A stretch of 64,000 nt of DNA from Tretioscincus oriximinensis (Eukaryota > Chordata > Lepidosauria > Squamata > Gymnophthalmidae): NCBI GenBank assembly GCA_022410635.1, contig JAJVDF010000378.1, positions 861,979 through 925,978 on the forward strand, read 5' to 3'. Shown here piece after piece: positions 44,057 through 55,062 of this stretch. Under the pieces are notes generated by a model. That model was not told where the DNA came from. It searched no databases and worked only from the letters and a program-made list of their open reading frames with translations. Numbering within the stretch: position 1 is the stretch's first letter; the number at the start of each line of letters is the position of its first letter. Position numbers and translations under genes: made by a program.

Positions 44057-45276
44057 TAGCATCTTAAAACAGAGTCTGAACGTGGGGCAGGAGAAGCTAT
44101 TTCTTCAATGAAAAGCCAGGTTAAAGAGGTGCATCAAAAATTTCCTGAATGAATAAAGTGATAATGATTGACNTAGCTCAAGGGAGAGATTAATTCCATA
44201 GTCTGAGAAGCAGCACAGAAAGGATCCTGCCCTACGTTCCCACTTCCTTTACTACTGAGGGGGATGATCCGGTCAGGAGGGTCTCCTCCTCAGATTTGAA
44301 GGCATGGACAGTTTTACATGGGAAAAGGTGTTTCTTTAGATACTGTATTTGGAACTCAAGTCATTCAGACCCTTACAATTTAAAGTTAACACCTTCAATT
44401 GGGCTCAGTAGCAAATTTGTAGCCAGTGAAACTCGTTCAAGACCAGTGTGATTGTGTCTACTAGTTGATCCAGTCAGCAATCTTCCTGCTGTGTTTTGCT
44501 CCAACTGCATCTTCTGTACCATTATCAAGAGCAGACCCAGATTGAGTGAATTGCAGTAGTCCAGTTTAGAAGTTACCAGAACTATACAGCTCTGAGCACA
44601 TCCTGAGTAGGCCATGATTTATCCAACAGGAGTTTGAAATATCTCTGGCCCAATATTTAGGCTGTATTGTTCTAAATGCTATAATACCCATTTGGTCCAA
44701 TAACATTACTTCCAAATTAAGATACTTTTGCTTTTNGGAAGATTGAAGAGCTTGAAGCACAGCAGGTATCAAACCTCAGAGATATCAGGGATGAGAGTGG
44801 GGAGGCAATGTATTGATTCCCTCAGTATTCCCTCCTTCCACCAACTCAGTATCAGTCTGTAGCTGATAAATTGTATCTTGAGTTGAAGCGAAAATAAAAG
44901 ATTAGGTGAATATTACTTTCATCCCAATGCAAAAATGTCTTATCTATTATAGCATATCCATTCTTACAATACTGTATCAAAATTTGGAGAAAAAATATCA
45001 CTGTTGCACTCAAAATAATGGTCATCTGAACCCAGTTCCTGTGCAAGCGCTAGGTTTCAGTATCATTACAGTGGCCAAGACCTGATGCTATGGCGTGGTA
45101 TTTAAAGTTCAGTAGCTCAAATGATTTGATTGTGAGAACCAAACCATATGCAGTTCAGTAAGTATAATGAAGCAGGTTGGCAGAATCTGATTTTCTGCTT
45201 GAATGGAACCTTCTGGGTTTTTTTTAAGGATTCATTAGCAAAAATAAATGTTTCTTTTCCAACCTGATGTGTGTGA

Positions 45277-45302
45277 GAGAGTGAGACAGACAGACAGACA
45301 AA
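45277..45302. repeat. (GACA)n microsatellite
   Basis: GTGAGACAGACAGACAGACA run, about six units. Confidence 0.8.
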
Positions 45303-45323
45303 ATTATTATTCTTACATTATAG

Positions 45324-45510
45324 TAGGCTGACCAGATGACCCCTTTTTTGGGGGGAGGGGTTTGAAAACCCAGTTTTGGGATGCCTCCCAGTTTTTTGAG
45401 GATATCTTTTTCAAAAAAAGATTTTTTTTCAAAAAATATTTTTGTTTTTTAATTTTTTCCCTCAGAAATAACCGGGAGGCACCCCAAAAAACAGGTTTTC
45501 AAACTCCTGT
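45324..45510. mobile_element. palindromic MITE (family P), left end intact
   Basis: TAGGCTGACCAGATGACCCC starts the left arm, continuing CAGTTTTGGGATGCCTCCCA. An AT-rich centre (TTTTTTCAAAAAAT type) follows, then the mirrored arm CCGGGAGGCACCCC and 'aggttttcaaactcc'. The last ~35 bases of the right arm are replaced by a short CTCCTGTAGTTTGAAAA duplication. It can fold into a single long hairpin and has no coding content. Confidence 0.8.
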
Positions 45511-45844
45511 AGTTTGAAAACTCCTGTAGTTTTGTACAACTTTCAATACTGTACCGAAAATTTTCAAGGATAATTGAATTGCAGTCACTAGATTGGTAAA
45601 GGGGAACAAGAACAGATGTTGGTATATCTCAAAGGCCAGCTGCAAGAAAAATGAACTTCCTGAGATAATAGTGCTGTTCCTACATGTCCTGTGAGTCTAT
45701 CCTCAGCCCTAAAGAAGTGAAGTAATCCAACAAAAAGTTCAGTTCTCCAGGACTGAAGATACATTAAAAGTGCATGTTGGAAAAACACCAGTGTGATTTT
45801 TGGTGAAAATTTAAAAATAATTTCAGCAATGGTATTTCAGTTTG

Positions 45845-45906
45845 TATACCGCTCAAAACAATTAAGGGAATCCTTTAACATACACTTAATTGTTTTGAGC
45901 AGTATA
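45845..45906. mobile_element. mariner/Tc1-type palindromic MITE (family M), short copy
   Basis: TATACCGCTCAAAACAATTA, then 'agggaatcctttaacatacac', and the mirrored TTAATTGTTTTGAGCAGTAT-A. Ends share the CTCAAAA-AATTAAGGGAA block with the 26902-26993 copy. TA bases are at both outer ends. The right arm is shortened. Confidence 0.75.
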
Positions 45907-46404
45907 ATTTTGATGATTGGCCTTTCTGTCTTTTGGTTTGCATTTTTNGTTCTCCTACCATTCAGAATAGAGGATAAAAGTTCCACCAGCTTAGTTAAAC
46001 TTCACAACTAAAAATACAATCTGGATGATTAACAACTCATTTCCCCTTGATATATATTCATGTAAAGCAAAGTTTCTTTCTCTCTGTTTTTTTCATATCT
46101 GACCACTCTGAAGGTCACCTTTTATAACATTTAATGCCCCAGTGAACTAAATGTTAAATACTTCAGCATTGTTTGTTGTTTTCATAATCCCTAGGATATG
46201 CTACAGCCAAATAATCATGTTATGTTTGATTTATCTCTTTAAAAAACACTTAATCTAAATGTCTTAGTGAAGCATGTAATAAAACCATGTTATATTATTG
46301 AAGAAGTTTGGGATATTATTTTCATAGTTAAGGTTGTGTGAGCATTTATGTTTCCATTATCTGTCCTTTTTACTTGAGGTGATACCTTAGTTATTAAAAT
46401 TTCA

Positions 46405-46795
46405 TAAGAACATAAGAAGAGCCATACTGGATTGGGCCAGAAGCCCATCTAGTTCAGCATTCTGTGTCACACAGAGGTCCACCAGATGCACCTGGGCAGT
46501 CTGAACAGAAGAAAGCAAAATATGCACCTGTTCATGACTCCCTGCAAATGGCATTTCAGGAGCACTACCTATTGCTCCATCCCGGAGGCAGCATCCAGAC
46601 ATCCATCCTAGTACCCATTTATATCTTTGGTGTCCATAAACCTGTCTAATACGGTCTTGAAACTATCCAAGCTGTTAGCTGCCCCCACCTTCTTCAGGAA
46701 GTAAATTCCACAGGCCAATGACCCTCTGGGTGAAAAAATACAGTCCTTTGTCTGTTCTCACTTTTCTGCCCATCATTTCAGTCGAAATATACATG
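46405..46795 (-). mobile_element. CR1-type LINE 3' end
   Basis: The plus strand starts CATAAGAACATAAGAAGAGC, then CATACTGGATTGGGCCAGAA, 'gcccatctagttcagcattctgtgtcacacagaggtcc', 'cccggaggcagcatccagacatcc', 'ggtgtccataaacctgtctaat' and 'accctctgggtgaaaaaatac'. This is the 3' UTR and last coding part, minus orientation. It is collinear with 18435-18735 and 63515-64000. The terminal ATGTTCTTATG repeat is preserved. Confidence 0.88.
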
Positions 46796-46860
46796 AGAGG
46801 TGCAGAATCCTGGCATTTATGTCAAGGTTATACTTTGGATTTAACTAGTAGGTAAGACTT

Positions 46861-46990
46861 AGGCTACGTCCCCACATCACTTGATATTCCACAATAAACA
46901 TTTATATTCTGGAACAAATTAATCCCCATAGTACTTTGTTGTGGAATATCCAACTATAGTGCAATAAATGAGTGATGTATGGATGCAGCC
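46861..46990. mobile_element. foldback MITE (family F)
   Basis: Left end GGCTACGTCCCCACATCACT; right end on the minus strand GGCTGCATCCATACATCACT. These are 20-base terminal inverted repeats with three differences. Inside are TATTCCACAATAAACAT and the inverse TTTGTTGTGGAATATCC. No coding content; a target duplication is not clear. Confidence 0.75.
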
Positions 46991-47494
46991 CCTGTTTAAT
47001 CCAACAACTGAGCAATATTTTATATTTTTCCATGTATTCCTGATATTAAAATATTAACACTAACTATTTGTATTCCCACAATAAAAGGAAAGGGTGCTTG
47101 CACCCTAGAATCTATATGTCTCAGACTAAGGGGCTAGGGAAAACTTTGGAAGAAAGTTTGTTATTTGATAGCTTTAGTTTGGAACAAATATATGTATGAT
47201 CAAATAAGTATGCATAGCTATCTTTAGACTATGTCACAAATGTGAGAAAACATGAAAGGAAAAATGTAAGATATCATATAATAAAGGTTTGTTAGAGTGT
47301 TTGTTCCCTGTCTATCAAACCCAAAGACTGTCTAATGCCCTTCACTAGCACAGCTTGTTAAGTTATCAGCTGAGGAGATGTTCAACCACGTTTGCAACCT
47401 CAAATCTAGCAGTGCAACTGAAACAAACAAGAAAAGTTGGTAGCATGAGCATTGAAAACTTCTGATTCTCCCTTTGTTAGTTCGGTGTAGATAG

Positions 47495-47602
47495 ACAGAC
47501 AGAAAGACAGACAGACAGATAGATAGCTATAGCTATATTTATAGCTATATATATATAGATAGATACATATATACATATATACACATATACGTACATATAC
47601 AT
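47495..47602. repeat. (GACA)(GATA)(TA)n compound microsatellite
   Basis: AGACAGACAGACAGATAGAT passes into AGCTATAGCTATA and then TATATATATAGATAGATACA and 'tatatacatatatacacatatacg'. Compound dinucleotide and tetranucleotide repeat. Confidence 0.9.
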
Positions 47603-48602
47603 ATATGCAACTACTTCCCTTCTTTCGCTAGTTTCAAATTTCTACTAATCAAATCCTGAAATTCATGCATCACTTACTCCACTTACTTGTGATCACTACA
47701 ATTATCAATGTATATTGGGACACCTGGGTTATTATGACCGGAAGATTTTCTCACTACAAATCAAGTGCATCACCTTTACCTGTGATTTTCCCAGGTTTTC
47801 AAATATGAAGGAATATGTCCCCATTTTTTTTAGATATTAATCAACAAACCTGAAGTGTGTGATCAGGAGCTTAACCCTTTGGATGTTCTGTAAATGTTAT
47901 TTTTACATGCTTTCCAGAAACAAAGCAAAAATAAAATGGAAAAGAAACTCTTGCTTTAGTACAGTGTTCCCATTAATCAGCAAAGGTGCCTTAATCAGGG
48001 CTCAAGGAAGCCAGCCTCCATTTGCTAGATCAAAATGTAATTTGTGCTTTTCAAAAAGCTCCTTTAGGAAATATTTTGGAACAGTCTCAGGTAATGATAT
48101 ATAAAATATAGAGAGGAAGAGCGAGAAGGAAGAGAAAGCAGAACAAGAACAAGATGTAGACTTTTCCCAATGGCCACTGGCAAGTGCCACGAGACAAGCG
48201 TCTCCATGGAAGCACCTCTGCTACAACACAAATTGCTCAATAATGCAGATGCCTAATGAGGTGATAGATGAGATGCTTCTCTGGAGAGAGTAATTTCACT
48301 TTGTTTTCCTTCAGCAGGTGCCATCAGAATTAGAGACATGAAGGCAGGATGCATATCCACATACGATACCTGGGTATCAGTGGAGTTTGAGATTCAAGGA
48401 GCTGTGAGTCACAAGTCTTCACAGCACTGGGCCACTGTAAGTGGAGCAGTCCCTCCAGTCTTCCTTGGTCAAACTAGTGTGACATGAAACTTGAGACTTT
48501 AGAGTCCTTTGTCTGTGTCCACAGAGATAAACAGAAACATGACTTTAGACAATTTTCAGAAGTAGCCATTCAGTGATTTTTTTAAAAAAAATCTTTGTTG
48601 AT

Positions 48603-48738
48603 TTAAGGCTCATCCACACATCACTTATTTATTCCACAATATTCCACAACAAAGTGCGGATTTTATGTAATAAACCTTTCCTCACAATGCTTTTTATGGA
48701 ATATTGTGGAATATANGTGATGTGTGGATCAGGCTTAA
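48603..48738. mobile_element. foldback MITE (family F) flanked by TTAA
   Basis: TTAA at 48603-48606, then GGCTCATCCACACATCACTT. At the right end GTGATGTGTGGATCAGGC is followed by TTAA at 48735-48738. The arms continue inwards with TATTCCACAATATTCC and its inverse GGAATATTGTGGAATA. The 128-bp element is the best-preserved member of the family. TTAA at both ends is what piggyBac transposition would leave, but TTAA could also be part of the repeat itself. Confidence 0.8.
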
Positions 48739-48869
48739 GTCAATGTAGCAACCACTGGAGAAGCTGGGGCCTTTGGGTCCAGTAATTAGAGCATCAAGAG
48801 ACCCAGCACTGCACTGAAGAACTCAAAAATAAGGTAAGAAGCCAGGGTGGGTGGGCTCACACTCAACAG

Positions 48870-48871
<2 letters not shown>

Positions 48872-48906
<35 letters not shown>
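48872..48906. repeat. (CA)n microsatellite
   Basis: Uninterrupted CA run of about 17 units. Confidence 0.97.
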
Positions 48907-48908
<2 letters not shown>

Positions 48909-48999
48909 CCTATCACAGTCAAAACCTCAGGGGGCCACGATTGCCCCAGCCTAGCTGCGACTCTGGTAGCAAAACATTTCAAAATCAACTTCTTGTGCA

Positions 49000-51120
49000 G
49001 GGTTCTTACTTATCAAAACTTTTAGGAACTTGTTTTGCAAATGCTTGATAGCACTACCTTAATGGCCTCATGTCTAATCGAGCTTTTTCTTGCTCTTCAT
49101 CAATTGATTATATCATCAGGCCAGGATATTTTTCCATAAAAATATCTTTAAAAAGCCCTTGAAGATGTGCATAGTAAGTTCTTTGTCTACAGCATTTTTT
49201 CCAGCAATAAATTGATGATCACTGGAATAACACTGACTCATCTGTCTTTTATTATTATTATTATTTTAAGAGGGGAAAAAACCTCTCAGATTTTTCATCC
49301 TGGACAAAGTCTTATTTTCACACTCTGATCATGAATATGTCTTTGTCAACCCAAATGAGAGCTTTCTGGAAAAACATCTGCCCATAATGGAGTTCACCTT
49401 TTGATCCTGACACCCATTTTGGGTGCTTGAAAGAACTCCTTGCCTGGAGAGGTCATTTCCATGAATTATTATTATAGCTGTTCTTTGTTCTGTTGCTAAC
49501 AGGGGAAGCCAATTTTCAACAAAATGTGCTTCTTTGATAGAATGCACTATATTTAATATTCTCTTTATTAAAATGCACTTTCTCTAATACTCCATTGTGG
49601 CTTTTGCATGCGGAAAGCAATGGAGAATGGGAAAGCATCTAAAGCTGAGAAAAAGCAATCATTGATTGCATCCTTTGGGGCTCAACTACCTTGTTATAAA
49701 TTCATTTTCCATGTAAATGTACTTTAAGAAAATTAAGCTCCATACTCTAATTGTTATTCACTTCAACATCAAACAAAACTCATATTTTTGCTTTCCTTAA
49801 CTCATTTGCAAGTTTGAAATAACCTAAACTTACTACAATTTAAAAGTTATTTGACTCACCTGACAGGGCATATTTTATATCCAGATTTTTAATGAGGTTT
49901 TGTTCCAGTTACTTGNCAAAAAGCATTAGTTAGTGCAATGTGTTTACCTCTGATCAAGAAGCTTCATAAAATATTGCAATATTTTAGGATGTATCAATAC
50001 AATTTTATTATTTTGAGAGTACCACAGATCATTTTAGATCTTTATCCTCACATTTTTGAATAAAAATGTTATCTCACTTTAAGGTTGTTCATCCTTTGGA
50101 AAGAGAAAGAAATTAGCATGGGGGTGTTTTGTTTTATTAAGAGGGTTGTTGTTGTTTTATTTTATTTGATGATGATGATATATAATGATGATATAATATA
50201 TTCTACTACTGTCTCCAGCATTAAAGTTTATCACACTTCGATTGACATTTAAGTACCATCTTTTTACTGTTGTGTTCCTTCTATTGCTCCCTCTCCTCTA
50301 TTACCTTATTCACTCATCTTTTAATTATTGGTTAATTATCTTGGATTATATTCTGAACTGGAGACTGCTATCTGCATGCTAGTAGAGTCTTGGGGAAGCC
50401 TCTATTGGTAGAAAATCCTGAGAATATATGATTGTTGGACAGCTGTAGAAATCTAGTGAATAAGTAAAAATAAATACATGAAGAGATGGCCAGTATGTAC
50501 TTCTAATGGACATCCCTGACTATTTTTTGTTATTTACATTTTGGTCAACATGCCTAATGAATTAAGCTTCAGCCTTTGAATTGCACTTTTATTTCTTGAG
50601 GCTTACTTTTCTAATGAATGAATGATAAGCTTTATAGAAGGAGGAGACTGCAATATTGGATTTTCATAAAGCTAGACTATAAGGCAAGGCTGTAGAGACG
50701 TGAGAGGGGGTTATATTTCATGGACCATATGCTGTTTTTGTAGGCTTTAAGCATCAGTATCAGAGCTATGACTTTGCTATCAGATATCTTTATTTTGTGT
50801 GAGAGAACAAAGCAAGATGTCCTGATGTATAGAGACTTGGATTATACTATTTCATAAGAACTAAGTTTTTTATTAATGTTAAATATTAAAAACCTTATAG
50901 CAAATAAGTTAATAGTCCGGAATTTGTTTAAGATTCCCCAATGTTGACATCTTTGGTAGTATTTGATATAAGATTAGAATATTTATAAATATTAGTTTGT
51001 GTAAATATTGGATATGGACAAACATATTTTGCAACATTGACTGAATTTAATATTTAATGTAACATTACTATTAAAATGGTCAGTGATGTTATACAGGATT
51101 CTTATTATTCTGAAAAGTAC
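49000..51120. other. no gene or repeat recognised
   Basis: AT-rich interval with a short TTA run at about 49250 and a GATGATGATG/ATATAAT cluster at 50165-50205. No coding motif or mobile-element end identified. Confidence 0.45.
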
Positions 51121-51223
51121 TAANACTTCATTGAAGAATTCTTATTTTATTTATTGTTTCCATTTATATACCCCCTAGAGTAGTATAATATTTTACAGAA
51201 ACTAAAACATTTAACTAAAATAT

Positions 51224-51440
51224 GAGAGCCAGTTTGGTGTAGTGGTTAGTGTTGGACTTACATCTGGTAGTCTCCTGGTTCGATTCCCCACTCCTCTATG
51301 AAAGCCAGCTAGGTGACCTTGGACCAGTCACAGTATCTGTTGTGGAGAAAGCAACAAAAGCTGTGTGCGCCACNCTATCATTGACTGCCCTTATACCTTC
51401 GGGTTTAGGGCGGGATATAACTACAAATAAGTAATAAATA
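51224..51440 (+). mobile_element. tRNA-derived SINE family A, best copy
   Basis: The tRNA-like head GAGCCAGTTTGGTGTAGTGG then TTAGTG carries the A box (TGGTGTAGTGGTTAG). GGTTCGATTCC at 51278-51288 is an intact B box. The body has CCAGCTAGGTGACCTTGG, CCAGTCACAG, 'tgttgtggagaaagcaacaaaag'. The 3' end CCTTCGGGT-TTAGGGCGGGATA runs into AAT-rich repeats and is nearly the same as the L2 LINE tail at 3.5 kb. The head matches the squamate Sauria/ACA-type SINEs as I know them. The source gene would be a pol III transcript moved by a LINE enzyme. Confidence 0.88.
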
Positions 51441-52450
51441 AACAGCCTCCTATTTAATGGGTGCTATACATAATTTTCAAGCATCTATTGAAGACCTATT
51501 TTTACTCAAATTTACCTAGTCTGAATATCTTCATTTCTTATCTGTGATTTTAATAATATTTTTACCAATACTTTGTGAATCCCTCTGGTTTTTTTTAAAA
51601 GTGATAAATAGTAAAGAAATATATTAACTCAATAAGTAAATAAAAATAAAAATTCGAAATTGAAATGTTTCAATATAGTACCTAATGTTCACGAACATTC
51701 TTCCCCATGATTATAATTACATACTAAAGTGATGTGGAAATTCCTACAGAGTAAATTTATCTTTGTGGATGGCTGCAGAGATGCCAGGCTATGAATGGAG
51801 TGTATCAGAATTAGAAAAATATTTAGGTAAAAACAATACAATATGACACTATAGTCCTGATTTTCTATGAGGGAAGTAATGATTCAATCCTATAAGTAAG
51901 TTGTAACACAATATGAATTTGAAGCAAGAGTTTCATTATTTTTTAAAAAAACTTTGAACATTCTTTGCAGAATGCCACGTGAACAAATATTTAAATGGTT
52001 CTATATGCTCATATATAGTATTTATAAAAATAGTTGTTATCTTTTGTCACTAAGTGTTTAATGATACAAGTCACAAAAACATTTTGCACATAACATGAAC
52101 AGAATCAATTAGAATTTCAACTAATAATTCCACCAGATGTTTTATTTAAAACTAGTGGAATAAGCTCAGTGCTCTATGGTTATATGAAGAGAAGTTGCCA
52201 CTGTTGTATTTCCTCCTAACTCCCATTATCCTTTTCCTTAGTAAAAAGAAAAAAGCAGGAGACCTTTTCACACACATTGTAGGTGTAAGCATATTTTCCT
52301 GATTTTGTGTAATAACCCAATCTAGGCTGACCAGATGACCCCTTTTTTTGGGGGGGGTGTAAATCCGTTTTTGGGGTGCCTCCTGGTTTTTTCTAGGGGA
52401 AAAAAATAAAAAAACAAAAAATATTCTGAAAGAATTTTTTAAAAAAATCT

Positions 52451-54355
52451 ATACCCCATGTTATTTTAGAAATAGAAAAATTTGAAAAAATATCGGGACT
52501 AAAAATTAATGTTAATAAATCAGATTTATTGACAGTTAATATATCTAAGAGATCTTTAAGATCAATTACCCGTACTTCCCAATTGCATATTGCCCATAAA
52601 TCAATTATATATTTAGGGGTAAGATTACCCAAAAATCTGGACAAAATTATGGAGGTAAATCTTAATCCTCTTTGGAGGAAGGTTTACAGGATAATGAATC
52701 AATGACCCCATAAAAATTGGAGAATTGATACAAAGAGAAGAGCTCTGAATATGTGTATCCTACCAAGGTATTTGTATTTATTTCAGACTATTTCAGAGCA
52801 TATAACCCCTAAGANNTTGGGGAACTGGGANNNACAAATAAAAAAATGGAGCTTAGACAATAATAAATCAAGAATTGCAAATTCAAGGTTTTATGCTCGG
52901 CAAGGGGATGCTGGATGGGGTTTTCCCAGTTTGTCTATATATCACGAAGCATGGCAACTGTCAAGATTAATAGAAATAGAGTTTTGTTGGTATAACAAAG
53001 CAGTAAGAGTAGAAAGATCGTTAAATGCGATACAAGAATTATCAATGTTTACCGACAAAATACATACTAATATAAGATCACAGTGGCTAAGACCTTTTTT
53101 AACAAGCTGGAAATTATGGAGGAAGTTATGTAAAAAATTAGCACCATTTACAGCCCCACTGGCTTCTTTAAAATACGTCAATCCAAATGGGGAATTAAGN
53201 TTAGATAAATATCTATCCAGTTTTACAGTAACTAGGCTAAGGGATCTTTTCGCACGTGATGGGTTCCCTCTCCAGATCGGTCAAATTAGGCTTTTGACCA
53301 ATCTGAGAAATTTATGGATAGAGGAGATGGCTTTATACACATATATATCCCAGAGAAGTGTTGAAGATCAGATGCGCTTGAGCAAAACCAATCTTGAAGA
53401 GATCATAGAGGATCGGTTAAAGAATAAAGCAAATATAGTGGGGAGACTATACCAGGAACTAATACAACTTAAGTACAAAACTAAGGCTCAATTAAGACAG
53501 GCCTGGAATCAAGATTTAGATATACCGAATTTATACTGGAACAGTTGGATTAAAGATACTAATTTTATTAAGATAGGGAAATTCAAGGAGACTGAATATA
53601 AGATAATTACAAGATGATACCGTANACCAGTCCAACTGTCCCATATAACAGGGGCCTCAATATCATGCTGGCATAATTGCTCTACAAGGGGTACATACTT
53701 TCATATGTGGGCTNAATGTCCCACAATTGTAACTTTTAAGGCAATAATATTAAATGAGATAAAACTCATTACAAATATAGACCTCCCAGTGGATGACTTA
53801 TTTTGGTTGACTGTAAGAATTTCTGTCCCGATACCAGATTACGAAACCCCTTATTTTATAAAAAGAGCTGTCTGGGCGGCACATTTAGTAGTAGCTAGGG
53901 GTTGGAAAGATAAGGCAAAATGGTCTCTAAATCTTTGATATGCTACAAGAGGCCATCTGGGGAAAAAGGTTGTATTTACAAGGTTTTACCATAAATCATA
54001 CCTGGAGAAATAACTGGAAAAGCTTAATAAATTTCGGTGTAAATAGACAAGATTCTATCATTAGGTACATTATACAGCTTATCTCCCAATTGCATATTAT
54101 GTAAGGCTCTTTTAACTTGATTTCCTAGGTGGTGGTGGAGGGGAGGGATAATGGGTGGGGGGTGGGGGGTGGGTACAAGCCACATGGTAACGTGAAATGT
54201 ATAACCATTGTATTACTATCTTTATGATAAATGTTCTTACAAATCTATATCGTACAATGTGATTTGTGAAATATTGTAACAATCACTGCAATAGCACTGT
54301 AATAATAATGTTACCAATAATAATAATAATAAAATATAATTGCAAAAAAAAAAAG
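52451..54355 (+). mobile_element. L1 LINE, 5'-truncated, inserted into MITE
   Basis: Starts abruptly inside ORF2, just after the expected RT catalytic box, and runs to the 3' end. The 3' UTR has a G-rich patch (GGTGGTGGAGGGGAGGG) and an (AAT)n stretch, ending in an A-rich tail (54342-54362). The target site was the A-rich MITE centre, so any target duplication is hidden in A runs. Confidence 0.87.
52455..53940 (+). pseudogene. L1 ORF2 C-terminal half
   Basis: The first part reads 'EIEKFEKISGLKINVNKSDL' and 'YLGVRLPKNLDKIMEVNL' up to about 52705. An open stretch of 288 codons (52751-53617) begins 'MCILPRYLYLFQTISEHI' and includes 'DAGWGFPSLSIYHEAWQLSR' and 'LAPFTAPLASLKY'. After a stop at 53617 come 'CWHNCSTRGTYFHMW' (C-x3-C-x7-H of the terminal zinc knuckle) and 'VVARGWKDKAKWSLNL'. 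It is the same segment as in the 20.7-22.3 kb L1. Several stops and Ns; inactive. Confidence 0.87.
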
Positions 54356-54772
54356 AAAAAAAATTCCTCAGAAAAAACTGGGAGGCCCCCCAAAACCGGG
54401 ATTTCAACCCCCTCCCCCCCAAAAAAGGGGTCATTTGATCATCCTACTTATATAATTGAAATCCATTTTCTGCTACTTCAAAACATGTTAGAAGTTGGTT
54501 CTGCATGAACCTGTATATTGGATCAGGCCTTTAAGCCTTTACATCAAACCATTATAATAAGCATTTTTCATTGAGGAAAAAAATGGAGTACAAAAGCATG
54601 CAGAAATACCACTAAAACCCATAAATGTTGTAACAGGAATTCTGTGAGAAAGTAAATTGGTAGTTTGTTATAGTTTACACTGGGTAAACCATTTATATAA
54701 TGGAAAACCTATAAATTAGCAACAGAATTTATGTTTGTTATATTTACAAGAACAAACAGGTTTTAAAGACCT

Positions 54773-55045
54773 TATCAGAGCTTACTGCAGTTTCAATGCA
54801 TTTTTAAACTGAGAGACACAAGCAACCGCAAAGGAAGATACAGTTTTAAGTTGGTTTTTTCTGTAGGTCAGATCAGGGCTTACTGCATTTTCAATGCACT
54901 TTCAAACTGAGAGACACACAAACACACCTGCAAAGGAAGATATGGTTTTGTGCTTGACTTTGATAAAAGCCCAATCAGGGCTTACTGCAGTTTCAATGAA
55001 CTTTCAAACTGGGAGGCACATACACACTAGCAAAAGAAGATGATT
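54773..55045 (+). repeat. three-copy ~100-bp tandem repeat
   Basis: Units begin ATCAGAGCTTACTGCAG (54773), ATCAGGGCTTACTGCA (54872) and ATCAGGGCTTACTGCAG (54974). Each continues with TTTCAATG, 'ttcaaactgagagacacac', 'gcaaaggaagat'. Spacing is 99 and 102 bases. Divergence between units is moderate, so the array is not recent. No similarity to other families in the window. Confidence 0.88.
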
Positions 55046-55062
55046 GGAGTTTCATTCTTTCT

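Larger units (their letters stand above)
43310..44620 (-). mobile_element. L2 LINE 3' fragment, interrupted by L1
   Basis: The 3' tail side lies at 43310-43378 and the rest at 44057-44620, split by an L1 insertion. The right-hand part is collinear with 3.6-4.1 kb ('ggagagattaattccatagtct', 'cctacgttcccacttcctttactactgagg', 'ggcatggacagtttta', 'gttaacaccttcaattgggctcagtagc'). The minus frame 44615-44373 keeps 'LVTSKLDYCNSLNLGLLL'. More decayed than the other L2 copies, in line with its being older than the L1 within it. Confidence 0.75.
52323..54446. mobile_element. palindromic MITE (family P) split by L1
   Basis: The left arm 52323-~52450 starts TAGGCTGACCAGATGACCCC and has GGGGTGCCTCCTGGTTTTTT. 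The right arm ~54356-54446 has CTGGGAGGCCCCCCAAAACC and ends GGGGTCATTTGATCATCCTA. Together the arms equal the uninterrupted 62.2-kb copy. The 1.9 kb between them is L1 sequence, so the L1 landed in the A-rich centre of this hairpin element. Confidence 0.85.

Noticed and set aside
51224..51300. Possible functional tRNA gene at the SINE head
   Set aside because: A and B boxes are good but the acceptor stem does not pair and SINE body follows.
54773..55045. Possible CRISPR-like array
   Set aside because: Three ~100-bp diverged units with no short identical repeats or unique spacers, in a vertebrate context; simple tandem duplication.
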